Positions 8,292 through 16,812 of a stretch of DNA of 63,494 nucleotides are shown here, in pieces. The first letter of the stretch is position 1; each line of letters starts with the position of its first letter. A program made the position numbers and the translations under genes. The DNA comes from Opitutia bacterium (lineage in GTDB: Bacteria > Verrucomicrobiota > Verrucomicrobiia > Opitutales > Opitutaceae): positions 1-63,494 of the forward strand of contig CANJCM010000018.1 in the NCBI GenBank assembly GCA_947472765.1, given 5' to 3'. The notes under the pieces are model-generated. The model was not told the DNA's origin, did no database searches, and saw only the letters and a list, made by a program, of their open reading frames with translations.

Positions 8292-8779
8292 CGTTCTCCA
8301 GATGGGTTGCGACGCTCGGTGCGGCCATGTTCGAGCCACTCCCGATAACGTTCCTCCGTTTCCGTAAATTGCAGCGGACATTCCAGGGGCAGCGGCTTGC
8401 CGTGATTGATCACGCGCCGCGTCAGCCGCGGAATGGTGCGAAAGTAGATTTTCTCGCCGACGCGGCGGACCTCGTAGACTTCGGAGAATCGGCTCTTCTC
8501 CGTGTCCCAAAGGGCCACTTCCGTCATGTCGTCGTCCCAGACCGCATGCTCCCCCCACGCCGCGAAGACTGCCTCGATCGTGGTCAACCGCGGCGGCGGC
8601 AATTTCCGGGGCGTTTCCACCGGACGCGGCGCGGCGACGGGCGCCGGCGCTTCCTTCGAAGGCGGCAGGGCCACGACGAAGAGCGCCCCGAGCACGAAGC
8701 CGAGCATGACCCACGACGGCGTCATGGACATCTTCGGCCGGGGCTCGGCCGGGAAGTCGGACTCGGTTTCCTCCTCCAT
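8288..8779 (-). CDS. Small single-pass membrane protein, unknown
   Basis: The 163-residue product has an acidic N-terminus, one membrane helix (about residues 20-40, SWVMLGFVLGALFVVALP), a Pro/Ala-rich linker and a soluble C-terminal domain of about 100 residues (TTIEAVFAAWGEHAVWDDD onwards) that should sit in the periplasm. I do not recognise the domain. ATG 8779 was preferred; a GTG at 8791 would add four residues and overlap the acpS stop as GTGA, which is equally plausible for coupling. It lies between acpS and the NAD(P)HX repair gene with overlaps on one or both sides, so it belongs to that transcription unit. Confidence 0.75.
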   Translation of the reverse strand: MEEETESDFPAEPRPKMSMTPSWVMLGFVLGALFVVALPPSKEAPAPVAAPRPVETPRKLPPPRLTTIEAVFAAWGEHAVWDDDMTEVALWDTEKSRFSEVYEVRRVGEKIYFRTIPRLTRRVINHGKPLPLECPLQFTETEERYREWLEHGRTERRNPSGER

Positions 8780-8787
8780 GCGACGGC

Positions 8788-9195
8788 TCACGCCCGGACG
8801 AGCGCGGCCACGGCCAGCGCGTGCGATTCGGTGTGGGAAAGCGAAAGCAGGACATGCGTCGCACCGACGGCGGCCAGCAGGGCCTGGCCTTTTTCGTCCA
8901 GCCGCGCGAGCGGCTCATGCCGCGGGCCGTGGTAGACGGAAACTGACTTCCACCCGAACTCGGCGCCGATGCCGGTGGTGAAGCATTTCGAAACGGCCTC
9001 CTTGGCCGCAAACCGCGCGGCGATGTGCTTGTGCGGCGCGCCCATCCCGGCGCAGTAGGCCTTCTCCTCGTCCGTGAGAATCCGATCGAGGAAGCGATCG
9101 CCGTGCCGTTCCAGCACGCCCCGGATGCGCTCCACCTCGATCAAATCGGCGCCAAGGCTGACGAGGACACCGCCGGGTGGAAGTTGGAGGTTCAT
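8788..9195 (-). CDS. acpS: Holo-[acyl-carrier-protein] synthase
   Basis: The 135-residue protein carries the two AcpS metal/CoA motifs: GADLIEVERI near the start and RFAAKEAVSKCFTTGIG in the middle. It transfers 4'-phosphopantetheine from CoA to apo-ACP for fatty acid synthesis in the cytosol. ATG 9195 gives a start eleven residues before the strand that carries the first Asp; further upstream codons run into repeats. pdxJ lies upstream on the same strand, a pairing known from other bacteria, but here a 292-base repeat-bearing gap separates the two. Confidence 0.93.
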   Translation of the reverse strand: MNLQLPPGGVLVSLGADLIEVERIRGVLERHGDRFLDRILTDEEKAYCAGMGAPHKHIAARFAAKEAVSKCFTTGIGAEFGWKSVSVYHGPRHEPLARLDEKGQALLAAVGATHVLLSLSHTESHALAVAALVRA

Positions 9196-9316
9196 CGGGG
9201 AGACGCGGGTAGCGAGTAGCGGGTAGCGACTGGGAAAGGCCAAGCGAATTTTGAGTCGTCGCCTCACTCGTGACCACTAAAGAACTTTTCCCGTTGTTCC
9301 TCTCCGATCGATTGGG

Positions 9317-9440
9317 CACCACTAATCTTCACTGATTGGTCACTTATTCTCGCGACCCGTTCGTGACGGTTCGTGGTTCAACGATTGGAACTGCCCCGCC
9401 GAGATCAGATTAGTGTCCAATCAGTGAAAATTAGTGGTTC
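9317..9440. repeat. 22-bp near-perfect inverted repeat between pdxJ and acpS
   Basis: The arm 9317-9339 (core ACTAATCTTCACTGATTGG) is matched by the reverse complement of 9418-9440 (CCAATCAGTGAAAATTAGTG) with one or two mismatches, separated by 78 bases. The whole 9196-9487 spacer has no gene; it also holds a GTAGCGAGTAGCGGGTAGCG direct repeat (9208-9227). Confidence 0.75.
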
Positions 9441-9487
9441 AACCTCCGCCCGACCGGCTGCCACGAGCTTTCGCTAAGTGGTCGCGG

Positions 9488-10231
9488 TCAGGAATTCATC
9501 CGCCGCTTCATCTCACGCACCGCCTCGTCGACCCCCGTGAAGAGCGCGCGGCTGACGATGCTGTGCCCGATGTTGAGTTCGTACAGATGCGGCAGCGTGC
9601 GGACCTCGGCGATATTCTCGTAGTTGATCCCGTGACCGGCATTCACGGTCAAACCCGCCTGATGGGCGCGCACGGCGCCGGCCCGCAGGCGCTCGAATTC
9701 GGCAGCCCGGCGCGGCGTGAAATAAGCGTGGGCATACGCGCCCGTGTGCAACTCGATGAACGGCGCCCCCAGTTCCGCGCTGAGTTCGATCTGCGGGACA
9801 TCCGGATCGATGAAGAGGCTCGTCTTGATGCCCGCAGCGTTCATGGCGGCGATGCACTCGCGGACGCGCTCGCGATTGCCCACCACATCGAGACCGCCCT
9901 CGGTCGTGACCTCCTGCCGTCCCTCGGGCACGACGCACACGAACTCGGGTCGCAGTTCGAGCGCATAGGCGATCATCGCGGGCGTGCAGGCCATCTCGAG
10001 ATTGAGCCGCGTCCTGACCTGGCGGCGCAGCCGGCGGACGTCCAGATCCTGAATATGGCGCCGATCCTCGCGCAGATGAACCGTGATGCCATCCGCGCCC
10101 GCTTGCTCCGACTGGAGGGCGAATTCCACCGGATCCGGTTCGACCGCGCCCACTTCGTCGGGTCCGGCGTCGCGATAGCGGGCCTGGCGGAGGGTCGCGC
10201 AGTGGTCGATGTTAACGCCGAGAAGGATCAT
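9488..10231 (-). CDS. pdxJ: Pyridoxine 5'-phosphate synthase
   Basis: The 247-residue TIM barrel matches PdxJ in length and motifs: [15 protein letters not shown] at the start, [29 protein letters not shown], and [10 protein letters not shown] plus [11 protein letters not shown] near the end. It condenses 1-deoxyxylulose-5-phosphate with 3-amino-2-oxopropyl phosphate to make vitamin B6 (DXP-dependent route). ATG 10231 gives the usual [10 protein letters not shown] start. It heads the minus-strand pdxJ-acpS series and its upstream spacer faces a plus-strand gene. Confidence 0.96.
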   Translation of the reverse strand: MILLGVNIDHCATLRQARYRDAGPDEVGAVEPDPVEFALQSEQAGADGITVHLREDRRHIQDLDVRRLRRQVRTRLNLEMACTPAMIAYALELRPEFVCVVPEGRQEVTTEGGLDVVGNRERVRECIAAMNAAGIKTSLFIDPDVPQIELSAELGAPFIELHTGAYAHAYFTPRRAAEFERLRAGAVRAHQAGLTVNAGHGINYENIAEVRTLPHLYELNIGHSIVSRALFTGVDEAVREMKRRMNS

Positions 10232-10535
10232 GGGAGAGTTTCGGTAAGTGGTCAGGCGACCACCGATGGTCACGAATAAACACAGAAGGAGAAATCCAGC
10301 TCAAGCCAGCAGCAGATTGAGACAGTCAATGCTGCCCGTCATTTCCGCACTGCTGTATCGGCGAATCACCCACTTACAGCCTGAATTCCGCTGTTGGCTT
10401 TGTAGCCCGCTGCGTGAGCAGCGGGACGACATTATGCCGAGCGTTCGAGAAATCCCTGCCCTCACGGGCAGGGCTACTCCGAGCCGACTCCATTTTCCCC
10501 TTTCGGCCACGCCCGGAAGACTGTCTGCTGACCCG
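10232..10535. other. Gene-free divergent spacer with repeat
   Basis: This 304-base region between the divergent pdxJ and VC0807-like genes should contain both promoters. Its main recognisable content is the inverted copy of the double stem-loop element (10402-10477). I see no other gene or site I can support. Confidence 0.6.
10402..10477 (-). repeat. Double stem-loop intergenic element, copy 2
   Basis: It begins GTAGCCCGCTGCGTGAGC and ends CGGGCAGGGCTAC, which is the reverse order of the 2895-2971 copy. The stem sequences are kept while the middle (CGACATTATGCCGAGC) differs, consistent with an element whose ends are conserved by structure. Confidence 0.8.
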
Positions 10536-11249
10536 ATGTCCCTGCCGCCGCCGAAACGGGAGAACCTGCTGCTCAATCTGGTCTGCAACATCGCGGTGCC
10601 GACCGTGGTGCTCACCAAGCTGAGCACCGAGAACCGCCTGGGCCCGATGTGGGGCATGGTCGTGGCGCTGGCGTTTCCACTGGGCTACGGAATCTACGAT
10701 CTGGTTCGGCGAAAGAAGACCAACGTGTTCTCCATCGTCGGCCTGTGCAGCGTGCTCCTCACGGGAGGACTCAACTATCTCCGGTTCGACGTGTTCTGGT
10801 TTGCCGTGAAGGAAGCGGCCATCCCCCTGCTCTTCGGCGCCGCCGTGCTGATTTCGAATCACACCCGCCGGCCGCTCGTGCGCGAGGTCCTCTGCAACGA
10901 TCAGGTCCTCGACATCGAGCGCATCGAGGCCGCTTTGGCGGAGCGTGGCACCCGGCCCGCCTTTGACCGGCTGCTCAACAACGCGAGCTTCGCCGTCGCC
11001 GGCTCATTCGTCTTCAGCGCCATTCTCAACTACGGCCTGGCCCGTTATCTCCTCAAGAGCCCTGTCGGCACCGCGGAGTTCAACGCGCAGCTCGGCCGGA
11101 TGCACGTGCTCAACTGGCCCGTCATCGTCCTGCCGAGCATGGCCGTCACGATGCTGATCTTCTGGCGGCTGATGAGCGGCATCACCCACCTCACGGGCCT
11201 CACGCTCGAGGGCGTGATGCGTTCGCACGAGAAGAAGCCATCAGCGTAA
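10536..11249 (+). CDS. VC0807-like integral membrane protein
   Basis: The 237-residue protein has about five to six hydrophobic segments, including NIAVPTVVLTKLS, MVVALAFPLGYGIYDLV, FSIVGLCSVLLTGGL and VIVLPSMAVTMLIFW. The pattern and the LGPMWG...AFPLGYG...NVFS...LLTGG motifs match the VC0807 family of inner-membrane proteins, whose role is unknown and which is distantly like septation protein A (YciB). ATG 10536 follows the repeat element and begins MSLPPPKRENLLLN; longer in-frame starts would read through the repeats. It stands alone on the plus strand and converges on gltA. Confidence 0.8.
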   Translation: MSLPPPKRENLLLNLVCNIAVPTVVLTKLSTENRLGPMWGMVVALAFPLGYGIYDLVRRKKTNVFSIVGLCSVLLTGGLNYLRFDVFWFAVKEAAIPLLFGAAVLISNHTRRPLVREVLCNDQVLDIERIEAALAERGTRPAFDRLLNNASFAVAGSFVFSAILNYGLARYLLKSPVGTAEFNAQLGRMHVLNWPVIVLPSMAVTMLIFWRLMSGITHLTGLTLEGVMRSHEKKPSA

Positions 11250-11300
11250 GAGGGTTCTGGGCGCGGGCCGCCGAACGGGGAAGAGAAACTCACACCCGAA

Positions 11301-11405
11301 TTTGGGCGTGCACAAGGCCCGCCCCTACATGGAACGCACAACGGAAGGTGCAGGGGCGCGCCTCCTGCGGGCCTTCCCCCGATTTCCGCCGTCCCGGCGG
11401 AAATC
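11301..11405. repeat. Stem-loops between convergent genes
   Basis: A GGGCGTGC-family stem-loop pair (11301-11380) is followed by a perfect 10-bp inverted repeat, GATTTCCGCC at 11381-11390 with GGCGGAAATC at 11396-11405. The region lies between the ends of the VC0807-like gene and gltA. The second hairpin could end transcription from either side, though no T-run follows. Confidence 0.6.
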
Positions 11406-11437
11406 CTCCGATTTTGGCGGAGCCGAAACCGCCCGCC

Positions 11438-12736
11438 TCACTTCCGATCCGCCATCGGGAGATAGTCCCGTTTGGCGGGCCCGACGTAAATCTGGCGGGG
11501 GCGATAGATGCGACCCTTGGGATTCGACGCCACTTCCTTCCAGTTCGCGATGTAGCCCGGGGCGCGGCCGATCGCGAACATGGTTGTGAACATGTTCATC
11601 GGGATGCCGATCGCGCGCATGATGATGCCCGAGTAGAAGTCGACGTTCGGGTACAGCTTGCGCGACACGAAGTACTCGTCGCGCAACGCGGCCTGCTCGA
11701 GATTCTTGGCGATCGCCAGCAGCGGATCGTTGATCCCGAGCTTCTTCAGCACGACGTCGCAGGCCTCGCCGATGATTTTCGCCCGGGGATCAAAATTGCG
11801 ATACACCGCGTGGCCGAAGCCCATCAAGCGGTTGCTCTTGCTGCCCGACTTCGCCGCCGCGATGAAGCGCGTGCCGTCGTCGCCTTCGTCATGGATCGAC
11901 TGCAGCATCTGCATCACCGCCACGTTGGCGCCGCCGTGCAGCGGTCCGGAAAGCGCGCAGATGCCCGCGGAAATCGAGGTGAAGAGATTCGCGGCGCTCG
12001 AACCGACCATGCGCACGGTCGACGTCGAGCAGTTCTGCTCGTGATCGGCATGGAGCAGAAGCACGAGATTGAGCGCGTGGGACACTTCCGGGAGCGGAAC
12101 GTGATCCTGGTACGGCTCCGAGAACATCATGTGCAGGAAATTGTCACAGAACGTGAGCTCCTGCTTCGGGAACACGAAGGGCAGCCCCTTCTGGTAACGA
12201 TAGATCATCGCCACGATCGTGCGGATCTTCGAAATCGCGATCGCTGCGGTCAGGTCGAAGTTCTTCAGGTCCTTCTCGAAATTATTCGTGGCGAGCTCGG
12301 GATAATAAGCCGGGAGCGCGCTGACCATCGCGGAGAGCATCGCCATCGGGGACGCGCTGGTCGGAAAACCCTCGAGGATCTTCTGCATCTGCGTCTCGAC
12401 CGCCGCATTCTTGCGCAAGCGCAGGCCGAATTCCTTCCGCTGCGTCGCGTTCGGCAGTTCACCGTAAATCACCAGGTACGCCGTCTCGACGAAGTCAGGG
12501 TGTCCCGCGAGCTGCTCGATCGGATAACCGCGATGCCGCAGGATCCCGTTGTCGCCATCGAGGAAGGTGATCTGGCTCTCGCACGAACCCGTGTTGCCGT
12601 AGCCCTGGTCGTAGGCGATGTGCCCCGTGGTCGCCCGCAACGTGCGGGTGTCGATGGCCATCTCTCCCTCGGTCCCCGTCATCACCGGGAGCGGATATTC
12701 TTTGTCGTCGAGTTTGAGCAGGGCAGTCTTGGCCAT
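11438..12736 (-). CDS. gltA: Citrate synthase
   Basis: The 432-residue enzyme matches the type II hexameric citrate synthase of Gram-negative bacteria, including the N-terminal beta-rich domain ([19 protein letters not shown]) absent from the shorter forms. The active site is visible in [14 protein letters not shown] and [15 protein letters not shown], with the catalytic Asp in the final third. It condenses acetyl-CoA and oxaloacetate in the TCA cycle. It lies 153 bp after hisH on the same strand; the gap may contain its own promoter. The full-length antisense frame on the plus strand is a composition artefact. Confidence 0.97.
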   Translation of the reverse strand: MAKTALLKLDDKEYPLPVMTGTEGEMAIDTRTLRATTGHIAYDQGYGNTGSCESQITFLDGDNGILRHRGYPIEQLAGHPDFVETAYLVIYGELPNATQRKEFGLRLRKNAAVETQMQKILEGFPTSASPMAMLSAMVSALPAYYPELATNNFEKDLKNFDLTAAIAISKIRTIVAMIYRYQKGLPFVFPKQELTFCDNFLHMMFSEPYQDHVPLPEVSHALNLVLLLHADHEQNCSTSTVRMVGSSAANLFTSISAGICALSGPLHGGANVAVMQMLQSIHDEGDDGTRFIAAAKSGSKSNRLMGFGHAVYRNFDPRAKIIGEACDVVLKKLGINDPLLAIAKNLEQAALRDEYFVSRKLYPNVDFYSGIIMRAIGIPMNMFTTMFAIGRAPGYIANWKEVASNPKGRIYRPRQIYVGPAKRDYLPMADRK

Positions 12737-12889
12737 GGTTTGCCGAGCGAAACGGAATCCCCGCCGCTTGCAAAGAAAAGATCCCTTCGAACCGGGACAA
12801 ATTAGCGGAATTAGTCCGGCGGGCTGCTTTGGTTAGGTGCGCTGCAATACCCGCGCCCCGACCGCGCCTCCGGCCCGGTCCACGCGTCC

Positions 12890-13510
12890 CTACCGCCCGG
12901 CAATCGCCGCAAAATTCCGGTAGATCTGAAGCCCCTTGGCCTGGCTCTTCTCCGGGTGAAACTGCGTGGCAAAGCACCGGCCCCGGGCAATCGCGGCGCA
13001 GAACTCACCACCGTAATTGCAGCCCGCGAGCGTCAGGGCCGCGTCCTCCGGTACACAGTGGTAGCTGTGCACAAAATAAAACGACTCCCCCTGCGCAGCC
13101 AGACCCGCCGCCAGCGCCGATCCGGGCTGCAGGAACCGCACGGTATTCCAACCCATGTGGGGAATCTTGTATTCCGGCGGACGGCGGAATCGCACGACAT
13201 TGCCCCGAAAGATGCCCAGTCCGGTGACGTTGCCCTCCTCCGAGTGGTCAAAGAGCGCCTGCATGCCGAGGCATACGCCGAGAAAGGGACGGTCCGCGTC
13301 AATCCAATCACGTACCGTGGTATCCAAGCCCGCCGAGCGCAGCGAACCCACGCAGTCCCGCAGCGCCCCGACGCCCGGCAACACCAACCCGGAAGCGCCG
13401 CTCGCCGCGACTTCCGCCGGCGTCCGGACCACCTGCGGCGCCGCGCCCACGGCCTCGAGGGCCTTGGTCACGCTCCGCAGGTTGCAGATGCCATTGTCGA
13501 TCACGGCCAC
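12890..13510 (-). CDS. hisH: Imidazole glycerol phosphate synthase glutaminase subunit
   Basis: The 206-residue class I glutamine amidotransferase has the nucleophile motif FLGVCLGMQALFDHSEEG and the His-Glu pair in FATQFHPEKSQAKG. HisH feeds ammonia to HisF for the fifth step of histidine synthesis. I chose GTG 13510 because it gives the family start AVIDNGICNLRSV. The open frame continues 43 codons upstream, but that part is pure heptad repeat (13532-13644) and reads as a low-complexity TQNP/NSE string. hisF is not next to it and must be elsewhere. Confidence 0.93.
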   Translation of the reverse strand: MAVIDNGICNLRSVTKALEAVGAAPQVVRTPAEVAASGASGLVLPGVGALRDCVGSLRSAGLDTTVRDWIDADRPFLGVCLGMQALFDHSEEGNVTGLGIFRGNVVRFRRPPEYKIPHMGWNTVRFLQPGSALAAGLAAQGESFYFVHSYHCVPEDAALTLAGCNYGGEFCAAIARGRCFATQFHPEKSQAKGLQIYRNFAAIAGR

Positions 13511-13531
13511 GCGGACGCGCGGTCGTTCGGC

Positions 13532-13644
13532 GTTTGGAGTTTGGGGTTCGGAGTTCAGGGTTCTGGGTTCTGGGTTCTGAGTTCCGAGTCCTGAGTTCTG
13601 AGTTGGGCCGGTCAAACGAACCCAAAACCCAGAACCCAAAACCC
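13532..13644. repeat. Degenerate 7-bp repeat with inverted arm (hisB-hisH gap)
   Basis: On the plus strand the block is built of heptads varying around GGGTTCT/GAGTTCT (13535-13605, about ten units). It is followed after a short spacer by the complementary phase ACCCAAAACCCAGAACCC (13618-13635), so the RNA could fold into a long imperfect hairpin. It fills most of the hisB-hisH intergenic region and reaches within 25 bases of the hisH start. Confidence 0.85.
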
Positions 13645-13654
13645 GCGCCGCAGG

Positions 13655-14257
13655 CTAGATTTTCCCCTTCGTGCTCGGCAGGAGATCCGCCGCGCGCGCG
13701 TCGATTTGCGTCGCCACGTCGAGGGCCCGCGCCAGGCACTTGAAGATCGCCTCGGCCACGTGATGCGGCTCCTCGCCGTAAACGAGCTGGACGTGGAGGT
13801 TCGCCCCGAGCGCGTTGCTGAACGCGCGGCAGAATTCCTTCACGAGGATCAGATTGAAATCGCGGATGAACATCGTCGGCGCTTCCGCCGAGTACACAAG
13901 GTGCGGCCGGCCACCAACGTCGACGACGACGCGGGCCAGCGATTCGTCCATCGGGAGGATGAAGAAGCCATACCGCCGGATCCCGAGCTTGTCGCCGAGC
14001 GCCTCCTTGAAGGCCTGGCCCAGCACCAAGCCGACGTCTTCGACGGTGTGGTGATAGTCGACCTCGACGTCGCCCTTCGCCTGCACGGTCAGATCGAACA
14101 GGCCATGCTTGGAAAACAGCGTGAGCATGTGATCGAAGAACGGAATCCCCGTGTCGATCTTGCCGGCACCACGGCCGTCGATCGCGAGCGACAGCACGAT
14201 GTCCGTCTCCGCGGTCCGGCGGGTGATGGTTGCTACGCGTTTGGAGTTCTTTGCCAT
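13655..14257 (-). CDS. hisB: Imidazoleglycerol-phosphate dehydratase
   Basis: The 200-residue monofunctional HisB shows both metal-binding repeats, FFDHML with [14 protein letters not shown] and later [20 protein letters not shown], plus [15 protein letters not shown]. It dehydrates imidazoleglycerol phosphate in histidine synthesis. No phosphatase domain is fused. Its ATG at 14257 lies 25 bases inside the end of hisC, which indicates translational coupling. Confidence 0.97.
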   Translation of the reverse strand: MAKNSKRVATITRRTAETDIVLSLAIDGRGAGKIDTGIPFFDHMLTLFSKHGLFDLTVQAKGDVEVDYHHTVEDVGLVLGQAFKEALGDKLGIRRYGFFILPMDESLARVVVDVGGRPHLVYSAEAPTMFIRDFNLILVKEFCRAFSNALGANLHVQLVYGEEPHHVAEAIFKCLARALDVATQIDARAADLLPSTKGKI

Positions 14258-15339
14258 GCGTCGAGGGATTCGCCAAGGACGCGCATCTCCGCGTCCGTGC
14301 CGACGCTGATGCGCAGGAAGGAAGCGGTCAAGGCGTGGCTCGGAAACAGCCGCACCAATACTTTGCGGGCACAGAGGAAGTCGTAGGCGGAGCGTGCCAC
14401 GGCGGCTCCCGCGTTCCCCCGCGCGTCCCGCGGCTCGCTAAAGATGAAGTTCGCCTGCGACGGATAGGTGAACCAGCCGCGACGCGTCGCAAAGTCGGCA
14501 ATCGCGGCATCCCGGGTCGCCTTCACTCGCGCGATGATACCGTCGTAATAGGCCGGGTCACCCAGCGCAGCCACGGCGGCGACCTGCGACAGGCGGTTGA
14601 CGTTGTAGCTGTCGCGGACGCGATCCAGCACCTCGATCACTTCCGGCGCCGCGAGGGCATAGCCCACGCGGATACCGGCCAGAGCGTAGGCCTTCGACAG
14701 CGTGCGCACAATCACCAGTCGGGGATAACGCGCCAGGAGCGGCACCGCGTTCTCCGTCGCAAACGGAGCGTAGGCTTCGTCCACCACCAGCAGCCCGCGA
14801 AACGAGTCGAGCGCCTGTTGGATCGCGGCGTTGCTGAACCCGACCCCGGTGGGCGCATTCGGCGAAGTGAGAAAAAATATCTTCGCCGACGACGCCGCCA
14901 GCCGCGCCAGCGGCAACTGCATCGAGCGATCGAACTCGATCGGTTCGACGCGTCCGTTCTGGATCGCGACCAGCACCGGATAGAGCGAGTAGCTCGGCAG
15001 CGCGAATCCGGTCGCGGCCGTCTCACCGCCGTAGGCCCGGATCAGCAGGTTGAGGATGTCGTCGGAGCCGTTGCCCACACACACGCTCTTCTCGTCGAGA
15101 CCGTGCAGCTTCGCGATCGCGGCGCGCACGGGCTGGCTGGCGGGGTTGGGATAGAGACGCAGCGACGCACCGTCCGCGCCAATCGCCTCATGCAGGGCCT
15201 CCGCCACGCGCGGGCTCGGCGGATACGGGCATTCATTCGTGTTCAGCTTCACCCAGCCCGGCTCACTCGGCTGAAGACCCGGCGTGTAGGCGTGCAGATT
15301 CGCGATGTGCGGGAGAGCGAGGGAGGACAGGTCGGACAT
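14233..15339 (-). CDS. hisC: Histidinol-phosphate aminotransferase
   Basis: The 368-residue protein is a fold-type I aminotransferase. Visible landmarks are the substrate-side start [13 protein letters not shown], the cofactor loop [10 protein letters not shown], the DEAYAPF strand and the PLP lysine in [16 protein letters not shown]. It converts imidazole acetol phosphate to histidinol phosphate using glutamate. ATG 15339 (MSDLSS) was preferred over a TTG four codons upstream. It sits 74 bp after hisD and overlaps hisB. Confidence 0.96.
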   Translation of the reverse strand: MSDLSSLALPHIANLHAYTPGLQPSEPGWVKLNTNECPYPPSPRVAEALHEAIGADGASLRLYPNPASQPVRAAIAKLHGLDEKSVCVGNGSDDILNLLIRAYGGETAATGFALPSYSLYPVLVAIQNGRVEPIEFDRSMQLPLARLAASSAKIFFLTSPNAPTGVGFSNAAIQQALDSFRGLLVVDEAYAPFATENAVPLLARYPRLVIVRTLSKAYALAGIRVGYALAAPEVIEVLDRVRDSYNVNRLSQVAAVAALGDPAYYDGIIARVKATRDAAIADFATRRGWFTYPSQANFIFSEPRDARGNAGAAVARSAYDFLCARKVLVRLFPSHALTASFLRISVGTDAEMRVLGESLDAWQRTPNA

Positions 15340-15413
15340 GGACAACGTCAAAAAGGCAGAAATCCGCGGGAAAGAGGAGGCCGTTGATCGGGCCTGGACC
15401 GGCCTCCCGCCCG

Positions 15414-16709
15414 TCAGAGCGTCCGGATGCGAACGGAGCGGGCGTGGGCATCGAGCCGCTCCATGCCCGCGATGGCCGACACGATCGGTTCTGCTTTCTT
15501 CACACTCGCGCGGTCATACTGGATGAGACTGGTCCGCCGGAGGAAATCCGTGACCCGCAGCCCGCTGAAGAAGCGCCCGGCCCGGCCGGTTGGCAGCACA
15601 TGGCTCGGCCCCGCCACGAAATCACCGAGCGCGGTCGGGGTATGCTGCCCAATCATGATGGCCCCGGCGGTCGTAATCGCGCGCGTCAAAAACTTCGCCG
15701 CCGAATCCGCCACCAGCAATTCCAGATGCTCGGGTGCGACGTAGTTCGCGATTTCCACGGCCTGTTCGAGCGAGGCCACCTCGATGGCGAGGAAACCCTG
15801 ATCCAGCACGCGCTGCGTTTTTTCCGCGCGACCGAGCACCTGGATCTGCGTCCGCAATTCCGAGGCGACCTGCGCCAGGATCTCCGACGACGTGGCCACG
15901 AGGTAGATTTTCTCGCGACCCGACCCATGTTCGGCCTGCGCCAGCAAGTCCGCGGCGATAAAAGGAATCTTCGCCGTCTCATCGGCGATGACCATCACCT
16001 CGCTCGGACCCGGCAGAAGATCCACACCCGTGGTGCCGAAAACCTGCCGCTTCGCCTCGCACACGTAGGCGTTGCCGGGGCCGAAAATCTTGTCGACGGC
16101 CGGAATCGTCGCCGTGCCGTAAGCCATCGCGGCGACCGCCTGCACCCCGCCGACCCGGTAGACCTCGTCGACCCCCAGCAGGTGCAGGGCGGCCAGCATG
16201 GCGGGCGCCACCTTGCCCATCGCGTCGGACGGCGTGAAGACCGCCACCTCGGGGCAGCGGGCGATCTTCGCCAGGGCGACCGTCATGAGGACCGTGGACA
16301 CCAGCGGCACTTCGCCGCCGGGAACATAGAGTCCGACGCGACGAATCGGATCGAACTTCTCGCCGACCATCGCCCCGTGCTTGTTCTTTGCCGTCCAGGC
16401 CTGCGGCAGGCTGCGCTCGTTGAACGCGATGACGCTGTCGCGCGCCGCAGTCAGGGCCTTGATTTCCGCGGCCGGGCGCTTGCCGGCCGCCGCTTTCAGC
16501 TCGGCCACCGGGACGCGAAAATCGCGGCCCTTCAGCTTCGCGCCATCGAATTTCGCCGCGTAGTACGACACTGCCTCGTCGCCGCGAGTCCGGACGTCCG
16601 CGAGGATCGCGGTCACCGCGTCGGTGATTTCCCTCGGCACCTCCGCGCCGCGGCAGAAGGCGGCAAGCTCATCGCGAAACGTCTTGGAAGCGTGGTGCAG
16701 AGTGCGCAT
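15414..16709 (-). CDS. hisD: Histidinol dehydrogenase
   Basis: The 431-residue enzyme has the family pattern in full, including the GLYVPGG cofactor loop, the GVDEVYRVGGVQAVAAMAYGT and FGPGNAYV segments, and the catalytic Glu-His stretch QAEHGSG. It carries out the last two oxidations to histidine with NAD and zinc. It is the first gene of the local his set (hisD-hisC-hisB-hisH). The 103-base gap upstream separates it from the LolA-like gene; no leader peptide rich in His codons was seen there. Confidence 0.97.
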   Translation of the reverse strand: MRTLHHASKTFRDELAAFCRGAEVPREITDAVTAILADVRTRGDEAVSYYAAKFDGAKLKGRDFRVPVAELKAAAGKRPAAEIKALTAARDSVIAFNERSLPQAWTAKNKHGAMVGEKFDPIRRVGLYVPGGEVPLVSTVLMTVALAKIARCPEVAVFTPSDAMGKVAPAMLAALHLLGVDEVYRVGGVQAVAAMAYGTATIPAVDKIFGPGNAYVCEAKRQVFGTTGVDLLPGPSEVMVIADETAKIPFIAADLLAQAEHGSGREKIYLVATSSEILAQVASELRTQIQVLGRAEKTQRVLDQGFLAIEVASLEQAVEIANYVAPEHLELLVADSAAKFLTRAITTAGAIMIGQHTPTALGDFVAGPSHVLPTGRAGRFFSGLRVTDFLRRTSLIQYDRASVKKAEPIVSAIAGMERLDAHARSVRIRTL

Positions 16710-16812
16710 GGACCAATAGAGGGGGCGGTCTAGGTGGGTGCCGCCAGACCGGCGAGGTTTTTCTCCGTCCGCGAGGGGCCCGAACCCGGCAAAGTCCGGC
16801 GAAGCGTCGCCC

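Noticed and set aside
11348-12805. 485-codon plus-strand frame opposite gltA
   Set aside because: It is antisense to citrate synthase, His/Arg-rich and without any family similarity; typical of high-GC antisense frames.
12737-12889. Strong promoter for gltA in the hisH-gltA gap
   Set aside because: TTGTCC and AT-rich stretches occur, but no -10 element at proper spacing; not enough to call.
13532-13644. Possible CRISPR-like or coding repeat near hisH
   Set aside because: Units are 7 bp without unique spacers, and the translated string is low complexity and phase-shifting, so neither CRISPR nor a true HisH extension is supported.
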